The notes: generated from the letters alone by a model not told the origin. A stretch of DNA of 64,000 bases from Companilactobacillus sp. RD055328 (GCF_022835675.1 NZ_BQUT01000005.1:310001-374000), one strand, 5' to 3'. Positions 53,213 through 62,639 are shown, numbered from the stretch's first letter. A program made the numbers and translations.

Positions 53213-53835
53213 ATCGTAATTTGATCTTTTAATGTTTCTAATGTTTTTTCACCAAAACCAGATACTTTAGTTAAATCATCCGGCTTTTCAAACCCACCGT
53301 TTTCTTCTCGATACTGAACAATCTTTTCAGCTTTCTTAGGCCCTACACCTGGTAAGTTTTGCAGCTCATCTACTGTTGCCGCATTAATATTTACTTGTTC
53401 AGTTTTTTCATCACTGTCTTGATCCATATTCTCTTTTATTAAAGGTGGGTCAGTAATTTCACCAATTTTAGGTATATAAACTTGTTCTTGATCAGTTATT
53501 TTTTTTGCTTGATTAACATTCTTACGGTCTGCTGTATCTTTTAATCCTCCAGCTAACTGTAATAAATCAAACACTCTAGCCGTTGCCTTTATACGATAAA
53601 ATCCAGGTCGATTAACCTCACCTTGTATATCAACATAAATATATTTAGAAGATTTTACAACATTTGCCTTTTTAAAAACCTTCTTAGATTTAGCATTATC
53701 AGTAAAAACATTACTCCTAACTGGAGTTGGTTTATTATTCAATATTACAAAAATAATAATTAACAGCGCTGCAAAAGAACCAATTATAATTTCTTTTTTA
53801 TAATCTAGTATTTGTTGCTTAATATTTTCGATCAT
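53209..53835 (-). CDS. comEA: Competence DNA receptor ComEA
   Basis: A 208-residue membrane-anchored DNA-binding protein. One N-terminal helix (about 15-30), an SLBB domain (about 66-120: VDIQGEVNRPGFYRI, DLLQLAGGL) and a C-terminal helix-hairpin-helix pair (about 145-208: NINAATVDELQNLPGVGPKKAEKIV). It binds incoming double-stranded DNA outside the membrane. First gene of the comEA-comEC-holA transcript, with AAGGAGG upstream. Confidence 0.95.
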   Translation of the reverse strand: MIENIKQQILDYKKEIIIGSFAALLIIIFVILNNKPTPVRSNVFTDNAKSKKVFKKANVVKSSKYIYVDIQGEVNRPGFYRIKATARVFDLLQLAGGLKDTADRKNVNQAKKITDQEQVYIPKIGEITDPPLIKENMDQDSDEKTEQVNINAATVDELQNLPGVGPKKAEKIVQYREENGGFEKPDDLTKVSGFGEKTLETLKDQITI

Positions 53836-53865
53836 TCGTAATCCTCCTTGTTAAAAGAAATTACG

Positions 53866-53902
53866 AAAAAAGGAATTCATTATTGTTAATGAATTCCTTT
53901 TA
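53866..53902 (-). terminator. Terminator of the ftsW-ylbG-rsmD-coaD transcript
   Basis: AAAAGGAATTCATTA-TTGT-TAATGAATTCCTTTT; its first arm overlaps the last codons of coaD. Confidence 0.85.
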
Positions 53903-54380
53903 TTTTATTTTTTAATAATTTTTCAACTTCAGGTGCAACCAACTGACTAACATTACCGCCAAAGGTGATAATCTCTTTAATCATACTTGAAGAAATATTT
54001 GCATATTTAGGATCTGATAATAAGTATAACGTTTCAATATTATTATCTTGTAAATGATTAATTTGTGATACACCAGATTCATAAATAAAATCATTAGTAT
54101 TTCGCATAGATCTAACTAAGACATTAGCTTTTAGTTCTTTAGCCAAATCTACAGTCAACTTATTCTCCCCATCAACAACTGAAACATTGTCCAATTTTTC
54201 GAACTGTTGATTTATCATTTTCTCTTTTTCTTCATACGAGAACATATAATTTTTTGAAGTATTTGTCATAACTGCAACAATTACTTCGTCAAATATTTGA
54301 GCAGCACGTAAAACTATATCGTAATGTCCGTTAGTTATGGGATCAAAACTCCCAGCGTATAAAGCAATTTTTTTTGTCAT
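53886..54380 (-). CDS. coaD: Phosphopantetheine adenylyltransferase
   Basis: A 164-residue enzyme making dephospho-CoA, the fourth step of CoA synthesis. Nucleotidyltransferase motif GSFDPITNGHYDIV (TxGH, near residues 16-18) and the C-terminal ISSSMIKEI motif are intact. It follows rsmD by 3 nt, as in most Firmicutes, and ends inside a terminator hairpin. Confidence 0.97.
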   Translation of the reverse strand: MTKKIALYAGSFDPITNGHYDIVLRAAQIFDEVIVAVMTNTSKNYMFSYEEKEKMINQQFEKLDNVSVVDGENKLTVDLAKELKANVLVRSMRNTNDFIYESGVSQINHLQDNNIETLYLLSDPKYANISSSMIKEIITFGGNVSQLVAPEVEKLLKNKIKGIH

Positions 54381-54383
54381 AAT

Positions 54384-54935
54384 CTATTCCTCATACTTAT
54401 ATATAACGATTTGCGTCTCACCATATGTTTTTTCTTGTATAGTTGTTAAATGTTCATCGCTTATCTTTTCTATTACATAGTCTGTTTCAATAACGATTAT
54501 ACATTGATCATTAAGTAAGCCTTCAGAAATCATATTTTCAACAATTTCATCGGTAATGTGCATACGATATGGAGGATCCAAAAAAATTAAATCAAACCTT
54601 ATCTTATCAGCAGCAAATTTTTTTAGCGCATCAGTCGCATTACCTGACTGAATAATAAATCTGTTTTCGCTATGAGTTTTTTCAATGTTTTCTTTGATGG
54701 TTTTAATTGCTTTGTAATTTTTATCAACTAAATAACCTGTTTCATATCCGCGTGATACTGCTTCAATACCCAAAGAACCTGTGCCAGCAAATAAATCTAA
54801 ACAAATACCATCAGTTAAATACGGATTAATGATACTAAAAATCGACTCTTTCACCTTTGCTGATGTAGGACGTGTTGAATCACCTGGTACGGCCTTTAAA
54901 TTTAATCCTCTAAATTCACCCGAAACAACTCTCAT
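54384..54935 (-). CDS. rsmD: 16S rRNA (guanine966-N2)-methyltransferase
   Basis: A 183-residue SAM-dependent methyltransferase. MRVVSGEFRGLNL at the start, R-P-T-S-A-K-V-K-E-S-I-F block, SAM motif LDLFAGTGSLGIEAVSRG, and catalytic DPPY (LIFLDPPYR). The ATG at 54935 has AGGAG upstream; a TTG at 54941 is weaker. Known target is G966 of 16S rRNA. Between ylbG and coaD in the same transcript. Confidence 0.95.
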   Translation of the reverse strand: MRVVSGEFRGLNLKAVPGDSTRPTSAKVKESIFSIINPYLTDGICLDLFAGTGSLGIEAVSRGYETGYLVDKNYKAIKTIKENIEKTHSENRFIIQSGNATDALKKFAADKIRFDLIFLDPPYRMHITDEIVENMISEGLLNDQCIIVIETDYVIEKISDEHLTTIQEKTYGETQIVIYKYEE

Positions 54936-54944
54936 AGTCAACTC

Positions 54945-55217
54945 CTACTCGCTATATACTGTATCTTTAATATTTGATGCACCGATTTTCGTTTCAAAAT
55001 CCATATCAATTTCATCACGCAAAGATAATTCAACTTTTTTAACAAAACGCATCTTTGAAATTTTTTCTATAGTTGCTTCAAGATTTTTTTTATCGACATA
55101 CATTACTGCGTATTTCATTTTTTTGGAAACATAATATACATTGCCCAGATTTTTTAACGATTTCTGCCCGCGCAATGAATACATCCAAATAATTAATCCT
55201 TTACGTAACTGTTCCAT
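54945..55217 (-). CDS. ylbG: YlbG-family (DUF2129) protein
   Basis: A 90-residue cytosolic protein of the YlbG family (RKGLIIWMYSLRGQKSLKNL; VYYVSKKMKYAVMYVDK). The family is conserved in Firmicutes beside rsmD-coaD, but its function is unknown. It ends 9 nt before the rsmD start and follows ftsW by 14 nt. Confidence 0.9.
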   Translation of the reverse strand: MEQLRKGLIIWMYSLRGQKSLKNLGNVYYVSKKMKYAVMYVDKKNLEATIEKISKMRFVKKVELSLRDEIDMDFETKIGASNIKDTVYSE

Positions 55218-55231
55218 TATTTTTACACCTA

Positions 55232-56398
55232 TTATTTCGAACTAGATAATTTTTTTTCAAAAGCACTAACATTTAATACAAGACCTATTGCGGCTGATAG
55301 CATCAATAGACTTGATCCACCATAGCTAATGAATGGCAAAGTAACCCCTGTTAGAGGGATTAGACCTAATAGTCCACCGACATTTAAAAAAGTTTGGAAG
55401 AATAACATTGCTGCTACTCCGAAAACTAAAAGTGATCTAAAAGTATCGTTTGAACGTGTACCAATCTGAATACATCTGAATATAATTGTAAATAATAAAC
55501 TAATAATTACAAATACACCAATAAAACCTAACTCTTCACTGGTAATTGAAAGAATAAAATCAGTATATGGTTCTGGTAAATACCCTCTTTTTTGAATGCT
55601 ATTCCCGAGTCCAACCCCAAAAAGACCGCCATTATTAATGGCATATAAAGAATTAACTAATTGCGAACCTATTCCAGATTCATACTTAAAAGGATTCTTG
55701 AATGCCATAAATCTTCGATATTGATAGTATTTTTCAAGAAAACTAATATTATAATGCGTCAAAACATAATAGACAATTAACATAGGAATTCCCCAAAGTG
55801 AATTAATCAATGCCATACTTTTTTTAGGAATACCTGAGGTGGAAATCATAACAATTCCAATAAAGAATAAAATCCCAGTACCACCAAAATCTGGTTGTAA
55901 AATGACTAAAATTAAAATTGAAAAAGCAACAACTAGCGGACCTGATAATTCTTGAAGAATATTTCCTGGAACTAAACGATCTTGTCTTCTACTAAATATA
56001 AATGCGAAATAAATGATCAAAGATAACTTTGCAATTTCTAGCGGTTGAATATTGAAAAATCCTAATGGAATCCAAGCAGCTGATCCATTAATCGCGGATG
56101 CAGGATTGATAGCTTTTCTAATTAGAAGTATTAATAGTAATATTATTGTCCCAAAAATTAAAATTTGAATCAGTCTTGGATTTTTTAATAAATTAATTTT
56201 CATCATGAATGCAAGTGTGCACAAGATTAGTCCAATAATTACAAAGAAAACTTGTTTAATAAAATATGAAGATGCTGAACCACCATGATTCATAACTGTA
56301 TCAAAACTTGCTGAGTAAACCATTATAATTCCGATTCCCATTAAAATTAAATATGGAATAAGAATCCAATAGTCCAAATTTTTAAATTTTAAACTCAC
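55232..56398 (-). CDS. ftsW: FtsW/RodA-family peptidoglycan polymerase
   Basis: A 388-residue SEDS glycosyltransferase with ten helices. Blocks: GIGIIMVYSAS (helix 1), QPDFGGTGILFF, the R-x-x-x-F-K-N-P loop (YRRFMAFKNPF), EELGFIGVF and PFISYGGSS near the end. GTG start at 56398, 7 nt after GGGGAG. Located before ylbG-rsmD-coaD, this copy corresponds to FtsW (septal synthesis) rather than RodA by context; sequence alone does not fully separate the two. Confidence 0.92.
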   Translation of the reverse strand: MSLKFKNLDYWILIPYLILMGIGIIMVYSASFDTVMNHGGSASSYFIKQVFFVIIGLILCTLAFMMKINLLKNPRLIQILIFGTIILLLILLIRKAINPASAINGSAAWIPLGFFNIQPLEIAKLSLIIYFAFIFSRRQDRLVPGNILQELSGPLVVAFSILILVILQPDFGGTGILFFIGIVMISTSGIPKKSMALINSLWGIPMLIVYYVLTHYNISFLEKYYQYRRFMAFKNPFKYESGIGSQLVNSLYAINNGGLFGVGLGNSIQKRGYLPEPYTDFILSITSEELGFIGVFVIISLLFTIIFRCIQIGTRSNDTFRSLLVFGVAAMLFFQTFLNVGGLLGLIPLTGVTLPFISYGGSSLLMLSAAIGLVLNVSAFEKKLSSSK

Positions 56399-56466
56399 AA
56401 CGACACTCCCCTAGCTTAATAGTGTTAATTATATCATCAAAACTCATAAAATGAGTAATTCATTCC

Positions 56467-56498
56467 AATAAAAAAAACCGACAATAGTCGGTTTTTTA
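56467..56498 (-). terminator. Terminator of typA
   Basis: AAAAACCGAC-AATA-GTCGGTTTTTT, past the typA stop. Confidence 0.88.
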
Positions 56499-58343
56499 TT
56501 AGCCTTGTGATGCTAGTTTTTTCTTCTTGCTAGCTTTTTGTCTTTCACCTGTATTCAAAATCTTCTTACGTAAACGAACACTTTGTGGAGTTACTTCACA
56601 AAGTTCATCATCGTTCAAGAATTCAATTGATTCTTCAAGAGATAATGTCTTAGGTGTTTTAATTGCAGCAGAGTGATCTTTACCTGAGGCACGTGTATTT
56701 GTAAGGTTTTTACCTTTAGTAACGTTAACGGCAATATCTTGATCACGAGAACTTTGGCCAACAATCATTCCTTCGTAAACTTCAACTTGTGCGCCTAAGA
56801 ACAATTGTCCACGGTCTTCAACTGATTGAAGTGAATATGTTGTTGTAGGTCCTTGGTTAATAGATACAAGTGCACCATTACGACGACCAGGTTCCCAGTT
56901 TTTAACAACTGGTAAGTATGAATCGAAAGTATGGTTCATAATACCGTATCCACCAGTCATTGAAAGGAATTCAGTAGAATAACCAATCAACCCACGTGAT
57001 GGGGCAAGGAATGAAAGTCTTGTTTGACCATTTCCAGTACTTTCCATGTTTTTCATCTCACCTTTACGTTGAGACATAGAATCAATAACTGATCCTACAT
57101 ATTCGTCAGGTGTATCGATTTGAACAGCTTCATATGGTTCACAAGTTGTTCCATCAATATCTTTATAGATAACTTCAGGACGTGATAATTGTAGTTCGAA
57201 TCCTTCACGACGCATTTCTTCAACAAGAATTGAAAGATGCAATTCACCACGACCAGAAACCATCCAAGCACTTGGTTGATCAGTATCTTCAACTTTTAAA
57301 GAAACATCAGTATGAAGTTGTGAGCGTAGACGGTCTTCGATTTGACGACCTGTAACTAAATCACCCTCACGGCCAACAAATGGTGAATCATTAGCTAAGA
57401 ACATCATTTGTAGAGTTGGTTCATCAATTCTAAGTACAGGTAAAGCTTCTTGATTATCAACTGGTGTAACTGTTTCTCCAACGAAGATATCGTCCATACC
57501 AGATAAGGCAATTAAATCACCGGCTTTAGCTTCTTGAATTTCAACTTTTTGAAGTCCAATGAAACCAAACATCTTAGTAACGCGGAAGTTTTTAGTTGTT
57601 CCATCAAGCTTCATAACAGTAACTGAATCACCAATCTTGATCTTCCCACGGAATACACGACCAATACCTATACGTCCAACAAAGTCATTATAATCAAGCA
57701 TTGAAACTTGGAATTGTAATGGTTCATCTGAGTTATCAACTGGTGCAGGAATTGTATCCAAAATTGTTTCAAATAATGGTTCCATTGTATGTTCTTGAGT
57801 TGAGATATCATCACTTAAACTTGTTGTTCCGTTCATAGCTGAAGCATATACAACAGGGAATTCAAGTTGTTCTTCATCGGCACCTAATTCAATAAACAAT
57901 TCAAGTACTTCGTCAACAACTTCAGCTGGACGTGCACCTTCACGGTCAATCTTATTAATAACAACAATTGGTGTTAGGTTTTGTTCAAAAGCTTTTTTCA
58001 ACACAAAACGAGTTTGTGGCATTGTTCCTTCGTATGCATCAACAACAAGCAAAACACCATCAACCATTGTCATGATACGTTCCACTTCACCACCGAAATC
58101 GGCATGTCCAGGTGTATCCAAGATGTTGATTTGCTTTCCGTCTACTTTAACAGCAGTATTTTTTGAAAGAATTGTGATACCACGTTCTTTTTCAATATCA
58201 TTAGTATCCATGGCACGGTCGCCAATTTCTGTATGTGAGTCTAATGTATCTGATTGTTTAAGCATTTCATTAACCAATGTTGTTTTACCATGATCGACAT
58301 GGGCAATGATAGCAATATTTCTTATATCGTCTCTTAATTTCAA
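56499..58343 (-). CDS. typA: Ribosome-associated GTPase TypA/BipA
   Basis: A 614-residue translational GTPase acting in ribosome assembly and stress. G1 [12 protein letters not shown]3 DTPGHADFGGEV, G4 NKIDR; EF-G-like domains follow, and the BipA-specific C-terminal domain ends with a lysine-rich tail. I chose the TTG at 58343 (MKLRDDIRNIAII) because it gives the family N-terminus with GGAAGG upstream; an ATG at 58367 would add 8 residues and precede that site. Monocistronic. Confidence 0.95.
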   Translation of the reverse strand: MKLRDDIRNIAIIAHVDHGKTTLVNEMLKQSDTLDSHTEIGDRAMDTNDIEKERGITILSKNTAVKVDGKQINILDTPGHADFGGEVERIMTMVDGVLLVVDAYEGTMPQTRFVLKKAFEQNLTPIVVINKIDREGARPAEVVDEVLELFIELGADEEQLEFPVVYASAMNGTTSLSDDISTQEHTMEPLFETILDTIPAPVDNSDEPLQFQVSMLDYNDFVGRIGIGRVFRGKIKIGDSVTVMKLDGTTKNFRVTKMFGFIGLQKVEIQEAKAGDLIALSGMDDIFVGETVTPVDNQEALPVLRIDEPTLQMMFLANDSPFVGREGDLVTGRQIEDRLRSQLHTDVSLKVEDTDQPSAWMVSGRGELHLSILVEEMRREGFELQLSRPEVIYKDIDGTTCEPYEAVQIDTPDEYVGSVIDSMSQRKGEMKNMESTGNGQTRLSFLAPSRGLIGYSTEFLSMTGGYGIMNHTFDSYLPVVKNWEPGRRNGALVSINQGPTTTYSLQSVEDRGQLFLGAQVEVYEGMIVGQSSRDQDIAVNVTKGKNLTNTRASGKDHSAAIKTPKTLSLEESIEFLNDDELCEVTPQSVRLRKKILNTGERQKASKKKKLASQG

Positions 58344-58390
58344 GGTTTTCTTCCTTCCAAATTCCATTAAATTATTAATTCTATAAATGG

Positions 58391-58418
58391 CAATAAAAAA
58401 GCTGTGAAATCACAGCTC
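58391..58418 (-). terminator. Terminator of the inositol-phosphatase-family gene
   Basis: AAGCTGTGA-AA-TCACAGCTcc; on the minus strand the stem is followed by six T. Confidence 0.82.
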
Positions 58419-58426
58419 CGTTGGCT

Positions 58427-59194
58427 CTAATTCAGTATGGTTAGAACCTCTTGGGTTAATTGCTTTGTTCCAATAATTACAAGTTGTGATTTTAGCATAT
58501 TAACAGGTCTCCCGTCAATGCCTACTACTATATATCCAAGTGATTCGGCCAAGATTTTTCCAGCCGCTAAATCCCATGGAGCTAATTTTGAAATATATGC
58601 TCCTTGTCTATTTTCAAGAAGTCTTCCAAAAACAACCCCAGCACTTCCCATCATACGAATACCACTACTTTTTTTAATTACTTCTTTCATATTTAATTCT
58701 TCATTAAAAACAAGTCGCGCACTCACTGTAATAAGAGAATCACTCAATGAATGATCACTAATGGTAATTAATTTTTTATTATTTACCAAAATATCAGATC
58801 CCGGACCGCCAACATATAATTTATCAGCCATCACATCAATAATTGCTCCCAAAATAGGTTCTCCATCAAGATACACTCCTATCATTGAAGCAAAATCTTT
58901 TCGTTGTTTTACATAATTTAAGGTCCCATCAATCGGATCAACAAAAAAAACCAGACCATTAATATCCTTTATATCGTCACCATAGCCTTCTTCACTTACG
59001 AATTTTGCAGTAGGATAGGATTTCTTTAACTCAGTAATAATAAAACGTTCAACTTCTTTGTCCATATTTGTTACTAAATCGTTCTTACCATTTTTTGTTT
59101 CTATTAATAAATCTGAGTTAAAACTTGTTTTTAATTTTGTAGAAACACTTTTTAAAATATTTGAAATATTTATTTTGAGATTATTCTTATCCAT
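58427..59194 (-). CDS. Inositol-monophosphatase-family phosphatase
   Basis: A 255-residue Mg-dependent phosphatase. Metal motifs: the E-E pair (VSEEGYG, about residue 68), DPIDGTLNYVKQ (about 86-97) and WDLAAGKILAES (about 203-214). Family members act on inositol phosphates, sugar phosphates, or PAP/nucleotide analogues; the substrate cannot be assigned. In lactobacilli it sits between typA and a UPF0223 gene, as here. Confidence 0.9.
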   Translation of the reverse strand: MDKNNLKINISNILKSVSTKLKTSFNSDLLIETKNGKNDLVTNMDKEVERFIITELKKSYPTAKFVSEEGYGDDIKDINGLVFFVDPIDGTLNYVKQRKDFASMIGVYLDGEPILGAIIDVMADKLYVGGPGSDILVNNKKLITISDHSLSDSLITVSARLVFNEELNMKEVIKKSSGIRMMGSAGVVFGRLLENRQGAYISKLAPWDLAAGKILAESLGYIVVGIDGRPVNMLKSQLVIIGTKQLTQEVLTILN

Positions 59195-59345
59195 TAACTT
59201 TTTCTCCTCCTTCCTCTTAGTTTTTATTTAATAATCAACTGTTAAATATATATAGTTGCAATAGAATACGGCATTAACCATTAACAGCTAGAATTAATTT
59301 ATGGTGCATTATTTTAAATTATTTGAATTTTTTCTCAAAAATAGC

Positions 59346-59374
59346 TTGACTAAGTTATCAAAGTATTAGATTAT
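59346..59374 (+). promoter_or_regulatory. Promoter of candidate sRNA 2
   Basis: -35 TTGACT (59346-59351) and a weak -10 GATTAT (59369-59374) at 17 bp, or TATATT at 20 bp. The region ATTTTTTCTCAAAAATAGC upstream resembles that before candidate sRNA 1. Confidence 0.45.
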
Positions 59375-59380
59375 ATTCTT

Positions 59381-59518
59381 GTTAGTTAAACGAGTTTTAA
59401 CTACACTTGATATTTTATATCAAATGTCTTCCCCAAAGACAAACACATCCCCATTAATACATTTACTCCCAAGTAGATGAGTAAAAAAGTCACAGACCCC
59501 CAAAACTGTGGCTTTTTT
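59381..59518 (+). ncRNA. Candidate trans-acting sRNA 2 with four C-rich loops
   Basis: About 138 nt. Hairpins in order: TAGTTAAA / TTTAACTA (59382-59402), TTGATAT / ATATCAA (59407-59423), GUCUU-CCCCA-AAGAC (59426-59440) with a C-loop; unpaired ACAUCCCCAUU (59446-59456); TTTACTC / GAGTAAA (59462-59485) exposing UCCC; and terminator AGTCACAG-ACCCCCAAAA-CTGTGGCT (59488-59513) with a C5 loop and T6. C-runs at every exposed position suggest pairing with Shine-Dalgarno sites. No coding frame with a ribosome site is seen. It fills the 330-nt gap 59195-59524; the rest (59195-59345) is AT-rich with no other feature. Confidence 0.5.
59487..59516. terminator. Bidirectional terminator (sRNA 2 / UPF0223 gene)
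   Basis: AGTCACAG / CTGTGGCT stem flanked by A6 and T6, able to stop transcription on both strands. Confidence 0.82.
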
Positions 59519-59524
59519 GTTTGT

Positions 59525-59806
59525 CTAAAATTTAATATATTCTATTGTAGCTCCTTGAGCAGCTTTAATAACCTTATAGATAGAATATCCTGATTCTGTT
59601 TCAAATCGTTTAGACAGATTATTCTGATCCATTTTCATTGGAACTATCTTTCGAAAGTCATTATAGGCTGATAATAATTTATTTTTATCAACTCCACCTT
59701 CGTAAGCTTCTTCAATGACGTTATAAAATTTTATTATATTTGTGATTTCTTCAGTGCTCCAGTCATAATCGATTGGGTACTCATAATTATTATTTTCTTT
59801 TTTCAT
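59525..59806 (-). CDS. UPF0223 (YktA) family protein
   Basis: A 93-residue protein with the family pattern YPIDYDWSTEEITNIIKF at the start, VIEEAYEGGV, YNDFRKIVPMKMDQ and FETESGYSIYKVIK. Known structures are small helical bundles; function unknown. Single gene, with terminators on both sides. Confidence 0.92.
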   Translation of the reverse strand: MKKENNNYEYPIDYDWSTEEITNIIKFYNVIEEAYEGGVDKNKLLSAYNDFRKIVPMKMDQNNLSKRFETESGYSIYKVIKAAQGATIEYIKF

Positions 59807-59862
59807 AATTTTAGTTTATCAAAAAAGAACCATCTTGAGTCGTTTTTCGCATTAACTTAAAT

Positions 59863-59900
59863 AAAAAAAACCTAAGCATTCATTTGCTTAGGTTTTTTTA
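59863..59900 (-). terminator. Terminator of the pdh operon
   Basis: AAAAAACCTAAGCA-TTCATT-TGCTTAGGTTTTTT, a strong hairpin after pdhD. Confidence 0.92.
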
Positions 59901-59915
59901 TTATTTATATCTTGA

Positions 59916-61343
59916 TTAGATATGTGTTGGATATCCCATCAATATATCAGCAGCTTCAGCAATAGGTTCTCCTAAAGTTGGATGTGGATGAATTGTTAAC
60001 GAAATATCTTCTGCATTCATTTGACTATTAATTGCCAAACTAAGTTCTGATATCAAATCACTAGCACCAGGTCCAACAATTTGACCACCAATTAGTGTAT
60101 TTGTTTCTTTTTCAGATACTAATCTCACAAATCCTTCTGGAGCTCCTAATGATACAGCACGAGCATTACCAGCAAATGGGAATTTAGCTACATTAGTTTC
60201 AATTCCTTTTTCTTTTGCTTCAGCTTGTGTCATACCTACAGCAGCTAATTCAGGATCAGTGAAACATACAGCTGGCACACCGATATAATCATTTTCAGTG
60301 TTCAACCCAGCAATTGCTCCAGCAGCTGTCTTAGCTTCAAAGAATGCTTTGTGAGCTAATGCAGGACCAGCAACAATATCACCAATTGCCCAAATGTTGT
60401 CAACTGATGTACGTCCTTGTTTGTCTACTTCAACAAGTCCTCGATCAGTCATCTTAACATCAGTCAATTCTAGTCCAAAATCATCAGTATTAGGACGACG
60501 TCCAACAGTTACCATACAGTAATCAGCTGTAATCTTTTCAGATTTGCCGTCTACTTCATATGTAACTTCAACGTTCTTATCTGATTCTTTACCTTCTTTA
60601 GCCATAGCATTCGTGATAATAGTTACACCTTTAGCTTCTAGGCTCTTCTTAACTACATCTACCATGTCTTTTTCGAAGTTAGGTACTATTTGGTTAGTTC
60701 CTTCAAGAATCGTTACATGAGCGCCTAAATCAGCGTATGCTCCAGCTAATTCAGTTCCTACATAACCACCACCGATAACAACAAATTCTTTTGGAACAGC
60801 TGTTAGGTTAAGTCCACCTGTTGAATCAATGATTCTTTCACCAAACTTGAATCCTTTGATTTCAATAGGACGACTACCTGTGGCAATAATCAAGTTCTTA
60901 AACTTAATTGTTTGACCACCACCATTATCCATGAATTGCTTAGGTCCTGTAGCCATAATTCTTAATTGTTCATTGTTGTCAATAAAGGCTTCACCTTGAA
61001 TAACTTCAACTTTATGTTTCTTGAGTAGCATATTAACACCATTAGTCATACGACCAACAATTTCGTTATCTTTCCACTCTTGAGTTTTTTTGAAGTCAAT
61101 CTTAGCATCAGTCTTATCAATACCATACATTGATGAATCGCGGGTTTCACGTAATCTATGTCCGGCAGCAATCAAAGCTTTTGAAGGCACACAACCAACA
61201 TTTAGACAAACACCACCAACCGTTTCAGCTTTTTCAATTATGGTAACGTCTTGTCCTAACTCAGCAGCACGAATTGCAGCAACGTATCCACCGGGTCCTG
61301 AACCTATAATAACTGTTTCTTTTTCAACTACATTATCTGCCAT
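59916..61343 (-). CDS. pdhD: Dihydrolipoamide dehydrogenase (E3)
   Basis: A 475-residue FAD enzyme re-oxidising the lipoyl arms of the pyruvate dehydrogenase complex with NAD. FAD motif IIGSGPGGYVAAIRAAELG, redox disulfide GGVCLNVGCVPSK (Cys46 and Cys51 region), NAD motif VIGGGYVGTELAGA and C-terminal HPHPTLGEP with the active His. Last gene of pdhA-B-C-D, 6 nt after pdhC. Confidence 0.97.
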   Translation of the reverse strand: MADNVVEKETVIIGSGPGGYVAAIRAAELGQDVTIIEKAETVGGVCLNVGCVPSKALIAAGHRLRETRDSSMYGIDKTDAKIDFKKTQEWKDNEIVGRMTNGVNMLLKKHKVEVIQGEAFIDNNEQLRIMATGPKQFMDNGGGQTIKFKNLIIATGSRPIEIKGFKFGERIIDSTGGLNLTAVPKEFVVIGGGYVGTELAGAYADLGAHVTILEGTNQIVPNFEKDMVDVVKKSLEAKGVTIITNAMAKEGKESDKNVEVTYEVDGKSEKITADYCMVTVGRRPNTDDFGLELTDVKMTDRGLVEVDKQGRTSVDNIWAIGDIVAGPALAHKAFFEAKTAAGAIAGLNTENDYIGVPAVCFTDPELAAVGMTQAEAKEKGIETNVAKFPFAGNARAVSLGAPEGFVRLVSEKETNTLIGGQIVGPGASDLISELSLAINSQMNAEDISLTIHPHPTLGEPIAEAADILMGYPTHI

Positions 61344-61349
61344 TTTAAA

Positions 61350-62639
61350 TTATCCCTCCATCAACAACATATCTGGATCATGTAATAATTCTTTTAATTT
61401 GTTCAATGCGTTTTGTGCCAAAGCACCATCAATCAAACGGTGATCATAGCTCAATGAAAGTTTAAGCATATTACCAACTTGGATTGCACCATTTTCGTCA
61501 ACATATGGTTCTTTAGCAATCTTACCAACACCAAGTATTGCTACTTCTGGGTAGTTAATTACTGGTGTAAACCAACCACCACCAATTGATCCAACATTAC
61601 TAATTGTGATAGAACCACCACGCATAGCATCTCCACCTAGCTTGTTGTCGTATGCAGCTTGTGAATTTTCAGTGATTTCTTTGGCAATTTCAAACATACC
61701 TTTTGAATCAGCATTCTTAATATTAGGAACATATAGACCATGTTCTGTATTTGTAGCAATACCAACATTGTAGTAGTGTTTGTAAACTACTTCTTCAGTT
61801 GTATCGTCAATTGAAGCATTTAGTTCAGGGAATTCCTTCATTACTGCAACTAAAGCTTTAACAATATATGGTAAGAATGTAAGTTTGATATCCTTACCAG
61901 CAGCAATTTCTTTATACTTCTTACGATTTGCCATCAATGCTGAAACTTCAACATCATCAAAACTTGTAACGTGAGGAGCGATATCTTTACTTGTACGCAT
62001 TGCTTTAGCAATAGCTTTACGAGTTAGACTCATCTTTTCACGTGTTTCTAATTCTGGAGTTGCTGATGTATATGCAGCAATTGGTGCTGCTTTTGTTTCA
62101 GATGCTGCAGCCGTTTGTGATGTTGAAGCAGCAACAGGTGCTGCTGTTCCATCGAACCCATCAACGTCAGCTTTAGTAATTTGTCCGTGTTTACCTGAAG
62201 GAGTAACTTGTGACAAATCTACACCCTTGTCTCTTGCATATTGACGTACTGAAGGCATTGCCAAATAGTTTGCATTTGCATCACCAGTTTTAGCAGCAGT
62301 TGCAACTTCTTTTGGAGCGTCTTCTTTAGCAGATTCAGCAGGTGCTTGTTCTACTTTTTCATCAGCTTTCACTTCTACTTCGTCATCACCTGAGTCAGCA
62401 GATCCATCATCGATAACAATTAAAGTATCTCCGATTTCAACAGTTTGACCTTCTGCTGCAACAATTTGTTTAACTGTTCCAGATACTGGAGTTGGTAGTT
62501 CTTCTACCGATTTATCATTTTGAACTTCAACAATCGAATCATCTTCTTTTATGGTATCGCCTTCCTTAACTAACCAGCGAGCGATCTCACCTTCGGCCAT
62601 ACCTTCACCCAATTCGGGTAATTTAAACTTAAATGCCAT
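61350..62639 (-). CDS. pdhC: Dihydrolipoamide acetyltransferase (E2)
   Basis: A 429-residue core enzyme of the pyruvate dehydrogenase complex. One lipoyl domain (1-80; lipoylated Lys in QNDKSVEE near residue 44), Ala/Pro/Glu-rich linker, peripheral-subunit-binding domain (about 127-163: MPSVRQYARDKGVDLSQV), second linker, then the catalytic domain (about 205-429) with DHRLIDGA. A single lipoyl domain is on the short side but common in lactobacilli. Confidence 0.96.
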   Translation of the reverse strand: MAFKFKLPELGEGMAEGEIARWLVKEGDTIKEDDSIVEVQNDKSVEELPTPVSGTVKQIVAAEGQTVEIGDTLIVIDDGSADSGDDEVEVKADEKVEQAPAESAKEDAPKEVATAAKTGDANANYLAMPSVRQYARDKGVDLSQVTPSGKHGQITKADVDGFDGTAAPVAASTSQTAAASETKAAPIAAYTSATPELETREKMSLTRKAIAKAMRTSKDIAPHVTSFDDVEVSALMANRKKYKEIAAGKDIKLTFLPYIVKALVAVMKEFPELNASIDDTTEEVVYKHYYNVGIATNTEHGLYVPNIKNADSKGMFEIAKEITENSQAAYDNKLGGDAMRGGSITISNVGSIGGGWFTPVINYPEVAILGVGKIAKEPYVDENGAIQVGNMLKLSLSYDHRLIDGALAQNALNKLKELLHDPDMLLMEG

